Shown here one piece after another: positions 24,483 to 33,786 of a DNA stretch of 64,000 nt; position 1 is the stretch's first letter; each line of letters begins with the position of its first letter. Source of the DNA: Pseudomonas paraversuta (GTDB taxonomy: Bacteria > Pseudomonadota > Gammaproteobacteria > Pseudomonadales > Pseudomonadaceae); the NCBI RefSeq assembly GCF_904063065.1, contig NZ_CAJFCL010000001.1, forward strand, positions 496,001-560,000, written 5' to 3'. Both the position numbers and the translations under genes were made by a program. A model generated the notes under the pieces. The model did not search any database and was not told the DNA's origin. It was given only the letters and a program-made list of their open reading frames with translations.

Positions 24483-24832
24483 TGCTCAACGGCATCTTGA
24501 AGAAAGTCCTGTTTGTTCTGGTGGTGGTGGTCATCTTTCAGAACTGGGGCAAGATCGAGCGAGTGCTTCACCCCTCGGCGGCGGTGCCCGAGCAAACCCG
24601 GGCCAGTGCCCGGGTGGTGCTGTACTCCACCGAGTGGTGTGGCTACTGCAAGGCCACCCGGCGCTTTCTGGATCAGAAAGGCATCCCGTATCAAGAGTTT
24701 GATATAGACAAGGATACCGCCGCCCGCCAGGCCTATGAGGCACTGGGCGGACGTGGAATTCCGATTCTGGACGTGAACGGCACACTGCTCAGGGACTTCA
24801 ACCCGGATGCGATAATGGCCGCGTTGAAATAA
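24482..24832 (+). CDS. Membrane-anchored glutaredoxin-like protein
   Basis: A 116-residue protein with an N-terminal membrane anchor (VLFVLVVVVIFQNW, residues about 9-22). A glutaredoxin domain follows: VVLYSTEWCGYCKATRRFLDQKGIPYQEFDID, with the redox motif CGYC at about residues 53-56 and the GRGIPILDVNG cis-Pro loop. The net positive residues before the anchor (KK) suggest the domain faces the periplasm, which would be unusual for a glutathione-linked enzyme; this orientation is inference. It overlaps ndpA by one base (TAATG). Confidence 0.85.
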   Translation: MLNGILKKVLFVLVVVVIFQNWGKIERVLHPSAAVPEQTRASARVVLYSTEWCGYCKATRRFLDQKGIPYQEFDIDKDTAARQAYEALGGRGIPILDVNGTLLRDFNPDAIMAALK

Positions 24833-24869
24833 CCCTGCGGCTCAGCAAAACCGTAATTTCCCGAATCTA

Positions 24870-24976
24870 ATCGCTGGCAAGCCAGCTCCCACAATGTGTG
24901 TGGGAGCTGGCCAGCGATGCAATTCAGGCAAACCGATTACCACTGCTGCTTTTGTGGGAGCTGGCTTGCCAGCGAT
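24870..24976. repeat. Triple REP cluster, TGTGGGAGCTGGC family
   Basis: Three REP units are seen: ATCGCTGGCAAGCCAGCTCC at 24870, a shortened inverted copy TGTGGGAGCTGGCCAGCGAT near 24898, and a full inverted copy ending at 24976. The cluster lies between the convergent glutaredoxin and GST-like genes. Confidence 0.85.
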
Positions 24977-24991
24977 GCAAGCGCCCCGTGC

Positions 24992-25927
24992 TTATTGACC
25001 CACCGCCTCAATCCGAAACCCGATCCGCGGAAAGTGCACATGCACCACCCCGGTTCGTGGGTCTTCGCGACGCACTACCAGCTCTTCTGCGCCGATATGG
25101 ACCAGCTCGCCCGCTACCGGGTCAACCCCGTAGTCGGTTGCCGCAACCGTAACCCGCTGGCCCTTGCTGAAGCCAAAAGCCGAATCGAACTCAGGCAAGG
25201 CAACCGGCTCAACGCCTTTGGCAATCGCCAGCGCCTGCTCGGCGGTGATTTCAATCGGTGTGCCCTGGCCGAAGTCCAGAACTCGCTGCAACCAGGCCGC
25301 AACGGCCGGATAAGCATCAACCAGAGGTGCAGTCACCGGCGTGGCTTTTAGGAACCACAGCGAGTGCGCCAGCGCGAAGTCGGCAATCGAGGGCTCACCG
25401 AACAGGTAGTCGCCCTGCTCGTGTTGCAACTGCTGCTCGAGCCGGCCCATGATCACCGGCCATTGCAATACCGCCTGTTCGGCGGGAATGCGGGTGGCGC
25501 TGCCACCGCTGAACAATGCCGCGCGATCGGCCACGAACGCCTTGAGCATGTCCGGGGGCATTTTGGCAAACCGTACCGCGGCAGACTCCGGCTGGAACAC
25601 CAGGCTCACCGCATGTTGAAACACCACCGAGTCAGCCCACGCAGCAAAGACACTGACCACCATTTCCTGACCGAGAGGAAACAAGGCGGGGATCGATTTC
25701 TCCTGCTCCAGCCGGCGCGCAATCAAAGCCGTGTCGCAGTAGACATCCGCCCCCACCTGCAATACCGGAGTCTTGCGATAGCCACCGCTCAGCGCCGTCA
25801 GATCGGGTTTTGGCATCATGGGCGGGACATGTACCGAATGCCAGGACAGCCCTTTGAAGCCCAGTAGAAGGCGGGCCTTTTGTGCGAAAGGGGAAGCCGC
25901 GTAGTGATGAAGAATCAAATCTGACAT
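24992..25927 (-). CDS. Glutathione S-transferase family protein with C-terminal extension
   Basis: A 311-residue protein. The N-terminal thioredoxin-like domain (LILHHYAASPFAQKARLLLGFKGLSWHSV, YRKTPVLQVGADVYCDTALIARRLE) has the cis-Pro TPVLQ and a Ser in the ASPFAQK position where GSTs hold the activating residue. The helical C-terminal domain includes YLFGEPSIADFALAHSLWFL. After about residue 225 there is an extension containing a small beta-rich segment (GQRVTVAATDYGVDPVAGELVHIG). The substrate is unknown. Confidence 0.85.
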   Translation of the reverse strand: MSDLILHHYAASPFAQKARLLLGFKGLSWHSVHVPPMMPKPDLTALSGGYRKTPVLQVGADVYCDTALIARRLEQEKSIPALFPLGQEMVVSVFAAWADSVVFQHAVSLVFQPESAAVRFAKMPPDMLKAFVADRAALFSGGSATRIPAEQAVLQWPVIMGRLEQQLQHEQGDYLFGEPSIADFALAHSLWFLKATPVTAPLVDAYPAVAAWLQRVLDFGQGTPIEITAEQALAIAKGVEPVALPEFDSAFGFSKGQRVTVAATDYGVDPVAGELVHIGAEELVVRREDPRTGVVHVHFPRIGFRIEAVGQ

Positions 25928-25970
25928 TCAGTTATCCGCCGCAAAAGAGTAAGCCAGCAGCATAACGCAC

Positions 25971-26246
25971 TTAATCAAACTGCCCTGCCTGGCTTTGCAC
26001 CAGGCATTCCTTGGCACTCTTTTTGAGCTTTTTGATCAGTCGTTCCTGACGCAGCGCTTCACCTTTATCGGGCCAGGACTCGGTATAGACCAGGGCAACG
26101 GCAGGGCTTGAAGCAAAAAAACGCGCGCCCTTGCCACTTTGATGTTTGGCAAAACGACGCACCGGATCATCACTGATCCCGCAATACAGCGAGCCGTTAG
26201 CAGCCCGCACCAGGTACACAAACCAGGGTCTGGAACTCACCTTCAA
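25971..26246 (-). CDS. GIY-YIG domain protein (YhbQ-like)
   Basis: A 91-residue single-domain GIY-YIG nuclease-fold protein. The signature is [34 protein letters not shown], with an Arg and a C-terminal Glu ([21 protein letters not shown]) in the positions conserved in the family. It overlaps the upstream SnoaL-like gene by 4 bp (ATGA). It resembles the widespread YhbQ proteins, whose role is unsettled. Confidence 0.88.
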   Translation of the reverse strand: MKVSSRPWFVYLVRAANGSLYCGISDDPVRRFAKHQSGKGARFFASSPAVALVYTESWPDKGEALRQERLIKKLKKSAKECLVQSQAGQFD

Positions 26247-26713
26247 CGACTGGCCTCAAAGGCTTCGAGCCCTTTGCGCGCCTGAGCCCGAATGGCATTT
26301 TTCACCAGTGGCGTCCAGCCCAGCAACAAACCCTTGGTACCCAGCGCCTGACGCGACCAGCGCCACAGGTCGAACTGATCGTGGTGCTCGCAGATTTTTC
26401 CGTCGCGAAACACAAAGCGCGCCTGAATATCGTTGATAACGGTAAACCCGGTCGGGATAAACCTATAAGTGGCTACCCAATGCGCACTGCCACGTTGGGC
26501 ATCTGCCTGCACCTGATCGAAGGTCAGGCTGAAATCCTTGGCCCGCGAGGTCAGCATGCGCCACATATCGCTGGCACGGCGACCGCGCAATTCACCAAAT
26601 ACCGGGTCGCTGAACAATACATCTTCGGTGTAACAGGCACTCATTGCCTCAGCATCCAGCCGCTGGAAAGCTTGATAGAAGCGAGTAATCAACGCTTGGT
26701 GGTCTTGGCTCAT
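26243..26713 (-). CDS. SnoaL-like / nuclear transport factor 2 family protein
   Basis: A 156-residue protein with the SnoaL/NTF2-like fold pattern: [36 protein letters not shown], then [33 protein letters not shown]. The frame extends 15 codons upstream, but the ATG at 26713 fits the domain start. It is often annotated as a limonene-1,2-epoxide hydrolase-like or ketosteroid-isomerase-like protein, but no substrate can be assigned. It is coupled to the GIY-YIG gene by overlap. Confidence 0.83.
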   Translation of the reverse strand: MSQDHQALITRFYQAFQRLDAEAMSACYTEDVLFSDPVFGELRGRRASDMWRMLTSRAKDFSLTFDQVQADAQRGSAHWVATYRFIPTGFTVINDIQARFVFRDGKICEHHDQFDLWRWSRQALGTKGLLLGWTPLVKNAIRAQARKGLEAFEASR

Positions 26714-26778
26714 GGCAGGATCCGCGGGGTTCAGGGTTCTACAAAAGATAATCTGCAAGGAGCCGAAACACTATGGCT

Positions 26779-28074
26779 TCAAATCTTTTCACTCAGCGCA
26801 TTCACATACAGCGCCCGCCCTGCCCCGAGCCCGGCGGCGATGGCGATGATGCCGATCACCCCGAAAATCCAGCCCACGGCACTCCAGCCACCGGTCATTT
26901 CATGCACCACACCCACCGCCAACGGCCCCATGGATGCCACCGTATAGCCGATCCCCTGGGCCATGCCCGACAGATTGGCCGCCACATGGGCATCGCGCGA
27001 GCGCAGCACGATCAAGGTCAACGCCAGGCTGAATGCACCGCCCTGCCCCAGACCCAGCACAATCGCCCAGCCCCACAAGCCATCCAGCGGTGCATACAGA
27101 CAGCCGAACAGGCCAGCCAGGGTCATGCTCATCATCAATACGATTGCCAGGCGCTGATCCTTGCCCCGCGTCGCCAGCCAGGGAGCGCTCAGCGCCGTGA
27201 TCAGTTGCACAATGACTGAACCCGACATCACCAGCCCGGCCTGGGTCGGGGTCAGGCCACGGCCCATCAGAATCGAAGGCAGCCAGCCAAAAACGATGTA
27301 GGACAGAGAAGACTGCAAACCCATGTACAGCGTCACTTGCCAGGCCAGCGGGTCACGTATCAGGCCACTCACCCGATAGGCCACCTTGTGCGCCCCCTGG
27401 CGCTTGCCGGCCTGGGGCAGCCAGAAAATGGCCGCCACCAGCGCAGGTAACGCCCAAAATCCCAGCCCCAGCGCCCAGCTGTCGTTAAGATAATTGCTCA
27501 ACGGCACGGTTGCACCCGCCGCCAGGGCAGCACCCAGGCACAAGGCCATGGTGTAGACCCCCATTATCGTCCCGGCATGTCCGGCAAAATCGCGCTTGAT
27601 GATGCCGGGCAACAACACACCGATCACACCGATACTGGCGCCCGCCAGAATACTCCCGGCAAACAGGCCGACTTCCCCCAGGTAGCTGCGCAGGACAATG
27701 CCGCCGCCCAGCGTCAGCAAAATACCCAGCACCACCCGCTCAGTACCGAAGCGCCGGGCCAGAATCGGCGCCAGAGGCGCAAACACACCCAGACAAAGCA
27801 CAGGCAAGGTGGTCAACAATCCCGCCTGGGCAGCAGACAGGCCCAGGCTGGTAGACACTTGCGAGAGCAAAGGCGCCATGCTCGACAACGCCGGACGCAG
27901 GTTCAACGCCACCAGCACCAGACCCAACAGCAGCAGCCAGGGACGTAACACCGCCACTGGTGCTAGCTGTACTTGCTCGTCGTCGGCTTCGGCATCGATC
28001 AGCAACTCCTCCAGATCATCCAGATGACGCACCGGTTCGGTATTGTTTATCGATGGCGAGGCATTGCGCGGCAT
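26779..28074 (-). CDS. CynX/NimT family MFS transporter
   Basis: A 431-residue major facilitator with 12 predicted membrane segments after a 45-residue acidic cytosolic N-terminus (LDDLEELLIDAEADDEQ). The signature ALNLRPALSSMAPLL at the first helix and APLAPILARRFGTERVVL in loop 2-3 are typical of the CynX/NimT (cyanate/nitroimidazole) subfamily. The actual substrate is not deducible. It stands alone; its promoter should lie in the 28075-28190 stretch. Confidence 0.88.
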   Translation of the reverse strand: MPRNASPSINNTEPVRHLDDLEELLIDAEADDEQVQLAPVAVLRPWLLLLGLVLVALNLRPALSSMAPLLSQVSTSLGLSAAQAGLLTTLPVLCLGVFAPLAPILARRFGTERVVLGILLTLGGGIVLRSYLGEVGLFAGSILAGASIGVIGVLLPGIIKRDFAGHAGTIMGVYTMALCLGAALAAGATVPLSNYLNDSWALGLGFWALPALVAAIFWLPQAGKRQGAHKVAYRVSGLIRDPLAWQVTLYMGLQSSLSYIVFGWLPSILMGRGLTPTQAGLVMSGSVIVQLITALSAPWLATRGKDQRLAIVLMMSMTLAGLFGCLYAPLDGLWGWAIVLGLGQGGAFSLALTLIVLRSRDAHVAANLSGMAQGIGYTVASMGPLAVGVVHEMTGGWSAVGWIFGVIGIIAIAAGLGAGRALYVNALSEKI

Positions 28075-28085
28075 GGGATCTCCGG

Positions 28086-28189
28086 TGTTGGGCAGTCAAG
28101 AAGTCCGGCAGAGCGCCATGACTTGATAGCGGGAAGTGTCTGACATGCGGTACGCCTGTCAGCACAGACCTCTGATGAGTTGCCCAACA
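28086..28189. other. Inverted 9-mers upstream of the CynX-type gene
   Basis: TGTTGGGCA at 28086-28094 and its exact complement TGCCCAACA at 28181-28189 flank the probable promoter region of the MFS gene. This may be an operator pair or chance; no regulator gene is adjacent. Confidence 0.3.
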
Positions 28190-28259
28190 TGGTAGTCAGC
28201 CCCCTGCGCAAGGGCAATCGACCACGGGCTAAAAGGTCTGCAAAAGCCTTGGCGGGGAG

Positions 28260-28350
28260 CGGAAGAGCTCGCGAGCAAGCTCGCTCCTACGGGGAGGTGT
28301 GCGGTTAATGCAGAATCTGATTCAGGAGCAGTTTGGTCCGGTCATTTTGT
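28260..28350. repeat. Duplicate of the aapP 3' end plus REP half
   Basis: The 91 bp at 28260-28350 repeat the 88 bp at 28422-28509 with few differences. The minus strand of this copy encodes NDRTKLLLNQILH and a stop, matching the last codons of aapP ([13 protein letters not shown]). The attached REP half GGAAGAGCTCGCGAGCAAGC is duplicated too. It is a non-coding relic of a tandem duplication. Confidence 0.88.
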
Positions 28351-28383
28351 GCGGGAGACGGGGGATGCCTGACGCAACAAAAC

Positions 28384-28455
28384 TGTAGGAGCGAGCTTGC
28401 TCGCGAGCTGTTTACCGGGGCGCGGAAGAGCTCGCGAGCAAGCTCGCTCCTACAG
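28384..28455. repeat. REP pair, CTGTAGGAGCGAGCTTG family
   Basis: An inverted pair of CTGTAGGAGCGAGCTTGCTC units lies directly downstream of the aapP stop codon. Its right arm is part of the duplicated segment. It probably protects or ends the aap transcript. Confidence 0.85.
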
Positions 28456-28464
28456 GGGGGGCTG

Positions 28465-29229
28465 TTAATGCAGAATCTGATTCAGGAACAATTTGGTCCG
28501 GTCATTTTGCGGGTTGTCGAAGAAGTCGTTCGGAGCTGCCTGCTCGACGATTTCACCCTTGTCCATAAAGATCACGCGGTTAGCCACGGTACGGGCAAAG
28601 CCCATTTCATGGGTCACGCAGAGCATGGTCATGCCGTCTTCGGCCAGGCCGATCATGGTATCCAGCACCTCCTTGACCATCTCCGGATCGAGGGCTGAAG
28701 TCGGCTCATCGAACAACATGATTTTAGGCTTCATGCACAACGCCCGGGCAATCGCTACCCGCTGTTGCTGACCACCGGACAACTGCCCCGGAAACTTGTG
28801 CGCCTGCTCCGGAATCCGTACCCGCTCCAGATAATGCATGGCGATCTCTTCGGCCTGGCGCTTGGGCATCTTGCGCACCCACATCGGCGCCAGCGTGCAG
28901 TTCTGCAGGATGGTCAGGTGCGGGAACAAGTTGAAGTGCTGAAACACCATGCCAACCTCACGGCGCACCGTTTCGATCTGCTTGATGTCGTTGGTCAGCT
29001 CAACCCCATCAACCACGATACGCCCCTGCTGGTGCTCTTCGAGGCGGTTCAGGCAACGGATAGTGGTCGATTTGCCGGAACCGGAAGGCCCGCACAATAC
29101 AATCCGCTCCCCGGGTTGCACGTTAAGGTTGATGTCCTTGAGCACGTGGAACTGGCCGTACCATTTATTGACGCCCTGCATTTGAATAATGCCTTCAGGG
29201 CTCGCAGGTTTCTTGATTGCTTCACTCAT
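28465..29229 (-). CDS. aapP: Polar amino acid ABC transporter ATP-binding protein
   Basis: A 254-residue ATPase that energises uptake of polar amino acids, by synteny glutamate/aspartate-type as in aapJQMP. It has Walker [10 protein letters not shown] at about residue 50, the Q-loop, signature [15 protein letters not shown] and Walker [14 protein letters not shown], then the H-loop VTHEMGFA. It is last in the operon, 13 bp after the permease gene. Its 3' end is duplicated downstream. Confidence 0.93.
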   Translation of the reverse strand: MSEAIKKPASPEGIIQMQGVNKWYGQFHVLKDINLNVQPGERIVLCGPSGSGKSTTIRCLNRLEEHQQGRIVVDGVELTNDIKQIETVRREVGMVFQHFNLFPHLTILQNCTLAPMWVRKMPKRQAEEIAMHYLERVRIPEQAHKFPGQLSGGQQQRVAIARALCMKPKIMLFDEPTSALDPEMVKEVLDTMIGLAEDGMTMLCVTHEMGFARTVANRVIFMDKGEIVEQAAPNDFFDNPQNDRTKLFLNQILH

Positions 29230-29242
29230 GTCGCACTCCTAC

Positions 29243-30340
29243 CTAACGCTTGTGGCCAGTGTCCAGCTTGCGCTCCAGATGCATGGAGTAGCGGGACATA
29301 CCAAAACAGAAAATCCAGAACACCAACGCCGCAAACACATAGCCTTCGGTGGCCATACCCAGCCAGGTCGGGTCGGCGGCAGCCTGTTTGACGCTGTTGA
29401 GCAGGTCGAACAGACCGATGATGATCACCAGGCTGGTGTCCTTGAACAGGGCGATAAAGGTGTTGACGATACCGGGGATCACCAGCTTCAAGGCCTGGGG
29501 CAGAATGACCAGCCCCATGCTGCGCCAGTAACCCAGCCCCATCGCGGCGGCGGCTTCGTATTGCCCCTTGGGAATGGCCTGCAAACCACCACGCACCACT
29601 TCCGCGACATAGGCCGACTGGAACAGGATCACGCCAATCAAGGCCCGCAGCAGTTTGTCGAAGTTCATGCCTTCGGGCAGAAACAGCGGCAACATCACTG
29701 AAGACATGAACAGCACGGTGATCAATGGCACGCCGCGCCAGAACTCGATGAACGTCACGCACACCACGCGAATGGCCGGCATGTCCGAACGCCTTCCCAG
29801 CGCCAGCAAAATCCCCAGCGGCAAAGCACCCGCGATGCCGACCGTGGCAATTACCAGGGTCAGCATCAGGCCGCCCCACTGGCTGGTGGCCACGTTGCTC
29901 AGCCCCCAGTAACCGCCATGCAGCAGGCTGTAAGCCAGCACCGGGTACAGCACCAAAAAGCCCAGACCGTAGATCGCCTTGTGCTTGAAGCGCGAGATAA
30001 ACAACGGCGCCACACCGATCACGGCCAACCACACCGTCAGATCGACCCTCCAGCGCAGGTCGCGGGGGTAATAGCCGTACATGAACTGGCCGAAGCGCTG
30101 CTGAATGAAGACCCAGCAGGCGCCGTCCTTGGTGCAGTCGGCCCGGGTCGTGCCCACCCAATTGGCGTCAAAGATCGCCCAGCTCAGGAGCGGCGGCACG
30201 ATCAACCAGATCAGGTAAAAGGCAAACAGCGTAAGCAAGGTGTTGAGCCAACTGGAAAACAGATTGGCCCGGGCCCAGGCGACGATGCCGATGCGGTTAC
30301 CCGGCGGCGGCATGTCGGGTTTGAAAACATGAGTTGTCAT
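29243..30340 (-). CDS. aapM: Polar amino acid ABC transporter permease AapM
   Basis: A 365-residue inner-membrane permease of the HisM/AapM type. The conserved coupling (EAA) loop is YEAAAAMGLGYWRSMGLVILPQALKLVIPGI. The N-terminal half has extra membrane segments and a periplasmic loop with two Cys (ADCTKDGACW), as in other AapM proteins. It forms a heterodimeric channel with AapQ. The gene lies 10 bp after aapQ. Confidence 0.92.
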   Translation of the reverse strand: MTTHVFKPDMPPPGNRIGIVAWARANLFSSWLNTLLTLFAFYLIWLIVPPLLSWAIFDANWVGTTRADCTKDGACWVFIQQRFGQFMYGYYPRDLRWRVDLTVWLAVIGVAPLFISRFKHKAIYGLGFLVLYPVLAYSLLHGGYWGLSNVATSQWGGLMLTLVIATVGIAGALPLGILLALGRRSDMPAIRVVCVTFIEFWRGVPLITVLFMSSVMLPLFLPEGMNFDKLLRALIGVILFQSAYVAEVVRGGLQAIPKGQYEAAAAMGLGYWRSMGLVILPQALKLVIPGIVNTFIALFKDTSLVIIIGLFDLLNSVKQAAADPTWLGMATEGYVFAALVFWIFCFGMSRYSMHLERKLDTGHKR

Positions 30341-30350
30341 AGTCCCGTCC

Positions 30351-31532
30351 TCATCGCTCGATCAGCGCAATGCGCGTGTTGTACCAATTCATCAGCAGCG
30401 AAATACTGATGCTGATGGCCAGGTAAACGCTCATGGTGATGGCGATGACTTCAATCGCTTGCCCGGTCTGGTTAAGCACCGTACCGGCAAACAGTGAAAC
30501 CATTTCCGGATAACCGATACCTGCCGCCAGCGACGAGTTTTTCACCAGGTTGAGGTATTGGCTGGTGAGCGGCGGGATGATTACCCGCAGCGCCTGGGGA
30601 ATGATCACCTTACGCAGCGTCGGCCCGGGGCGCAGGCCCAGCGAGCGCGCCGCTTCGGTCTGGCCATGGCTGACCGACTTGATCCCCGAGCGCACGATTT
30701 CGGCAATGAACGCCGCCGTGTAAACAGTCAACGCGATGGTCAGCGCCAGCAACTCCGGAATCAGCACCCAGCCACCGACAAAGTTGAAGCCCTTGAGCTG
30801 CGGCATTTCCCAGTGCACCGGCGAGCCAAAGATCAGCATGCACAGCCCCGGAATCACCAGCAGCAGGCCCAGCCCGGACCAGAACTTGTGGAACGGCACA
30901 CCGGTCGCTTCAAACCGCTTGTTGGCCCAGCGTGCCATCAGCACCACTGCCACAATCGCCAGCAGCACGCTGACCACAAACGGCCAGAACCCGTCGGTGC
31001 CAATGGCCGCAGGCATGTTCAGGCCACGGCTGCTCATATAGAAAGTGTCAGCAAAGTTATGGCTGTTACGTGGCCCCGGCATGGTCAGGAAGACCGCGAA
31101 GTACCAGAACAGGATTTGCAGCAAAGGCGGGATATTGCGGAACACCTCGACGTAAACCGTCGCCAGCTTGTTGATCATCCAGTTGGGGGACAACCTGGCA
31201 ATACCGATGATAAAGCCGAGGATGGTCGCCAGGATCACACCTATTACCGACACCAGCAGCGTGTTCAGCAGGCCGATCACGAACACCCGGGCATAACTGT
31301 CCGACTCGGTGTAATCAATCAGATGCTGCGCAATACCAAACCCGGCACTGCGCTCAAGAAAGTCAAAACCCGAAGTGATACCCCGGTGTTGCAAGTTGGT
31401 CTGGGTATTGTTGAACAGATACCAGCCCATGAAGACCACCAACGCGACGGTGATGATCTGAAATAACCACGCACGCACACGTGGATCGCTGAGGCTGAGC
31501 CTCGGCTTGGGTGCGCCGACTTTAGTCTGCAT
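30351..31532 (-). CDS. aapQ: Polar amino acid ABC transporter permease AapQ
   Basis: A 393-residue permease, partner of AapM. The EAA loop is TEAARSLGLRPGPTLRKVIIPQALRVIIPPL, followed by SQYLNLVKNSSLAAGIGYPEMV. About eight membrane segments are visible, with a long first periplasmic region after residue 45. It starts about 65 bp after the binding-protein gene. Confidence 0.92.
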   Translation of the reverse strand: MQTKVGAPKPRLSLSDPRVRAWLFQIITVALVVFMGWYLFNNTQTNLQHRGITSGFDFLERSAGFGIAQHLIDYTESDSYARVFVIGLLNTLLVSVIGVILATILGFIIGIARLSPNWMINKLATVYVEVFRNIPPLLQILFWYFAVFLTMPGPRNSHNFADTFYMSSRGLNMPAAIGTDGFWPFVVSVLLAIVAVVLMARWANKRFEATGVPFHKFWSGLGLLLVIPGLCMLIFGSPVHWEMPQLKGFNFVGGWVLIPELLALTIALTVYTAAFIAEIVRSGIKSVSHGQTEAARSLGLRPGPTLRKVIIPQALRVIIPPLTSQYLNLVKNSSLAAGIGYPEMVSLFAGTVLNQTGQAIEVIAITMSVYLAISISISLLMNWYNTRIALIER

Positions 31533-31597
31533 GAAGTGCCCCTGAAAAAATGGATCAGAACGTCACCCGGTGGTTGGCCCACCGGGTGACAGGTCCA

Positions 31598-32626
31598 TCA
31601 GCGCACAGGTGGTGCGTATTGGATGCCGCCGTTGTTCCACAAGGCGTTCAGCCCGCGGTCGATGGCCAGAGGAGTGCTTTTGCCGAGGTTTTTCTCAAAC
31701 ACTTCGCCGTAGTTGCCGACCTGGCTGACGATCTGCACCACCCAGTCTTTTGGCAGTTTCAAGTCTTTGCCATATTCGCCGTCAGCACCCAGCAAGCGGG
31801 CAACATCGGGGTTCTTGGTGGATTTGGCTTCAGCCAGGACGTTTTTCGAGGTGATGCCGGCTTCTTCAGCGTTGAGCATGGCGAACAGGGTCCACTTGAC
31901 GATGCTGAACCAGTCCTCGTCACCCTTGCGAACCACAGGGCCCAGGGGCTCCTTGGAGATGGTTTCCGGCAACACCACGTAGTCATTCGGGTTCGCCAGC
32001 TTGCTGCGCTGTGCATATAGCTGCGATTTGTCGGAGGTCAGCACGTCGCAACGCCCGCTTTCCAGCGACTTGGCGCTTTCGTCGGAGGTGTCGAAGGTGA
32101 TCGGAGTGTATTTCAGGTTATTGGCCCGGAAGTAATCCGACACGTTGAGCTCAGTGGTAGTACCGGCCTGGATGCAAATGGTTGCACCGTCCAGTTCCTT
32201 GGCACTTTTTACCCCCAGCTTGTTATTGACCAGAAAGCCGACGCCGTCGTAATAGGTAACCCCGGCAAACACCATGCCCATGCCCGCGTCACGGGAGCTG
32301 GTCCAGGTGGTGTTGCGCGACAGCACATCGACTTCGCCCGATTGCAGCGCGGTGAAACGCTCCTTGGCGTTCAACTGGCTGAACTTGACCTTGGTTGCAT
32401 CGCCAAACACGGCGGCGGCCACTGCACGGCAGATGTCGGCATCGATCCCCAGAATCTTGCCGTCTTTGTCAGGCACCGAAAAACCCGGCAAACCATCGCT
32501 GACGCCACACTGCACAAAACCCTTCTTTTTAACGCCATCGAGCGTCGCGCCTGCGTGAGCAAAACCGCTAACGCTCAACACGATGGCTGCGGTGGCCAAA
32601 GCCAGGGTGGATTTCAACTGCTTCAT
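31598..32626 (-). CDS. aapJ: Polar amino acid ABC transporter substrate-binding protein
   Basis: A 342-residue periplasmic binding protein of family 3. It has a signal peptide ending GFAHA (MKQLKSTLALATAAIVLSVS core). The mature part begins ATLDGVKKKGFVQCGVSDGLPGFSVPDKDGKILGIDADICRAVAAAVFGD, and RNTTWTSSRDAGMGMVFAGVTYYDG is typical of AapJ. A good GGAGG precedes the ATG by 6 bases. It is first in aapJQMP, whose synteny with the alginate/phoH region matches P. putida. Confidence 0.93.
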   Translation of the reverse strand: MKQLKSTLALATAAIVLSVSGFAHAGATLDGVKKKGFVQCGVSDGLPGFSVPDKDGKILGIDADICRAVAAAVFGDATKVKFSQLNAKERFTALQSGEVDVLSRNTTWTSSRDAGMGMVFAGVTYYDGVGFLVNNKLGVKSAKELDGATICIQAGTTTELNVSDYFRANNLKYTPITFDTSDESAKSLESGRCDVLTSDKSQLYAQRSKLANPNDYVVLPETISKEPLGPVVRKGDEDWFSIVKWTLFAMLNAEEAGITSKNVLAEAKSTKNPDVARLLGADGEYGKDLKLPKDWVVQIVSQVGNYGEVFEKNLGKSTPLAIDRGLNALWNNGGIQYAPPVR

Positions 32627-32709
32627 TCAAACCTCCAAGTACTGCTTTTGTTGTGTTTGAACAAGACCCGCCGCCCCCTTGTGAGGCGATGTTGACCCGT
32701 GTCGGCTTT

Positions 32710-32940
32710 TTATTGGGTCACGCGGCATAAGCCTTGAGCGATGGGTATATCGCACCAGCCTTCGAACCGAAGCGCTCCCTTGAGCTGTTGAATTCCATGT
32801 CTAACTTCAACCTCGGGCTTTTGCTGTCCCTCCATCGGCAGTAGCCTGTTAGTGTTACCGCCGAAGGTGAACGCATTAACGTCCCTGTCCACATAGCAAA
32901 GCGCGTACCACTCTGAAGCCTTGAACATTTCAGGTCGCAT
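32710..32940 (-). CDS. Possible small protein or gene relic, unknown
   Basis: A 76-codon frame beginning MRPEMFKASEWYALCYVDRDVNAF and continuing TNRLLPMEGQQKPEVEVRHGIQQLKG. I recognise no domain. The frame lies in the 419-bp gap between divergent aapJ and the esterase gene, and no clear ribosome-binding site is visible. The composition looks protein-like rather than REP-derived. It could be a small gene, a mobile-element relic or chance. Confidence 0.3.
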   Translation of the reverse strand: MRPEMFKASEWYALCYVDRDVNAFTFGGNTNRLLPMEGQQKPEVEVRHGIQQLKGALRFEGWCDIPIAQGLCRVTQ

Positions 32941-32979
32941 TTGCTGATAAAACGTTCAAGCAGGCGACATCTTCTGTAA

Positions 32980-33702
<723 letters not shown>

Positions 33703-33786
33703 AACCGAAACATCCTGTCGTTCACTACGCCGAGCACGCGACTTGCATTACACTGCCCGGCGTACACTCCTTAACCAACTGATGAG

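Noticed and set aside
32627..32710. Sigma-54 promoter for aapJ
   Set aside because: Related operons can be RpoN dependent, but I could not find a GG-N10-GC element with proper flanks here.
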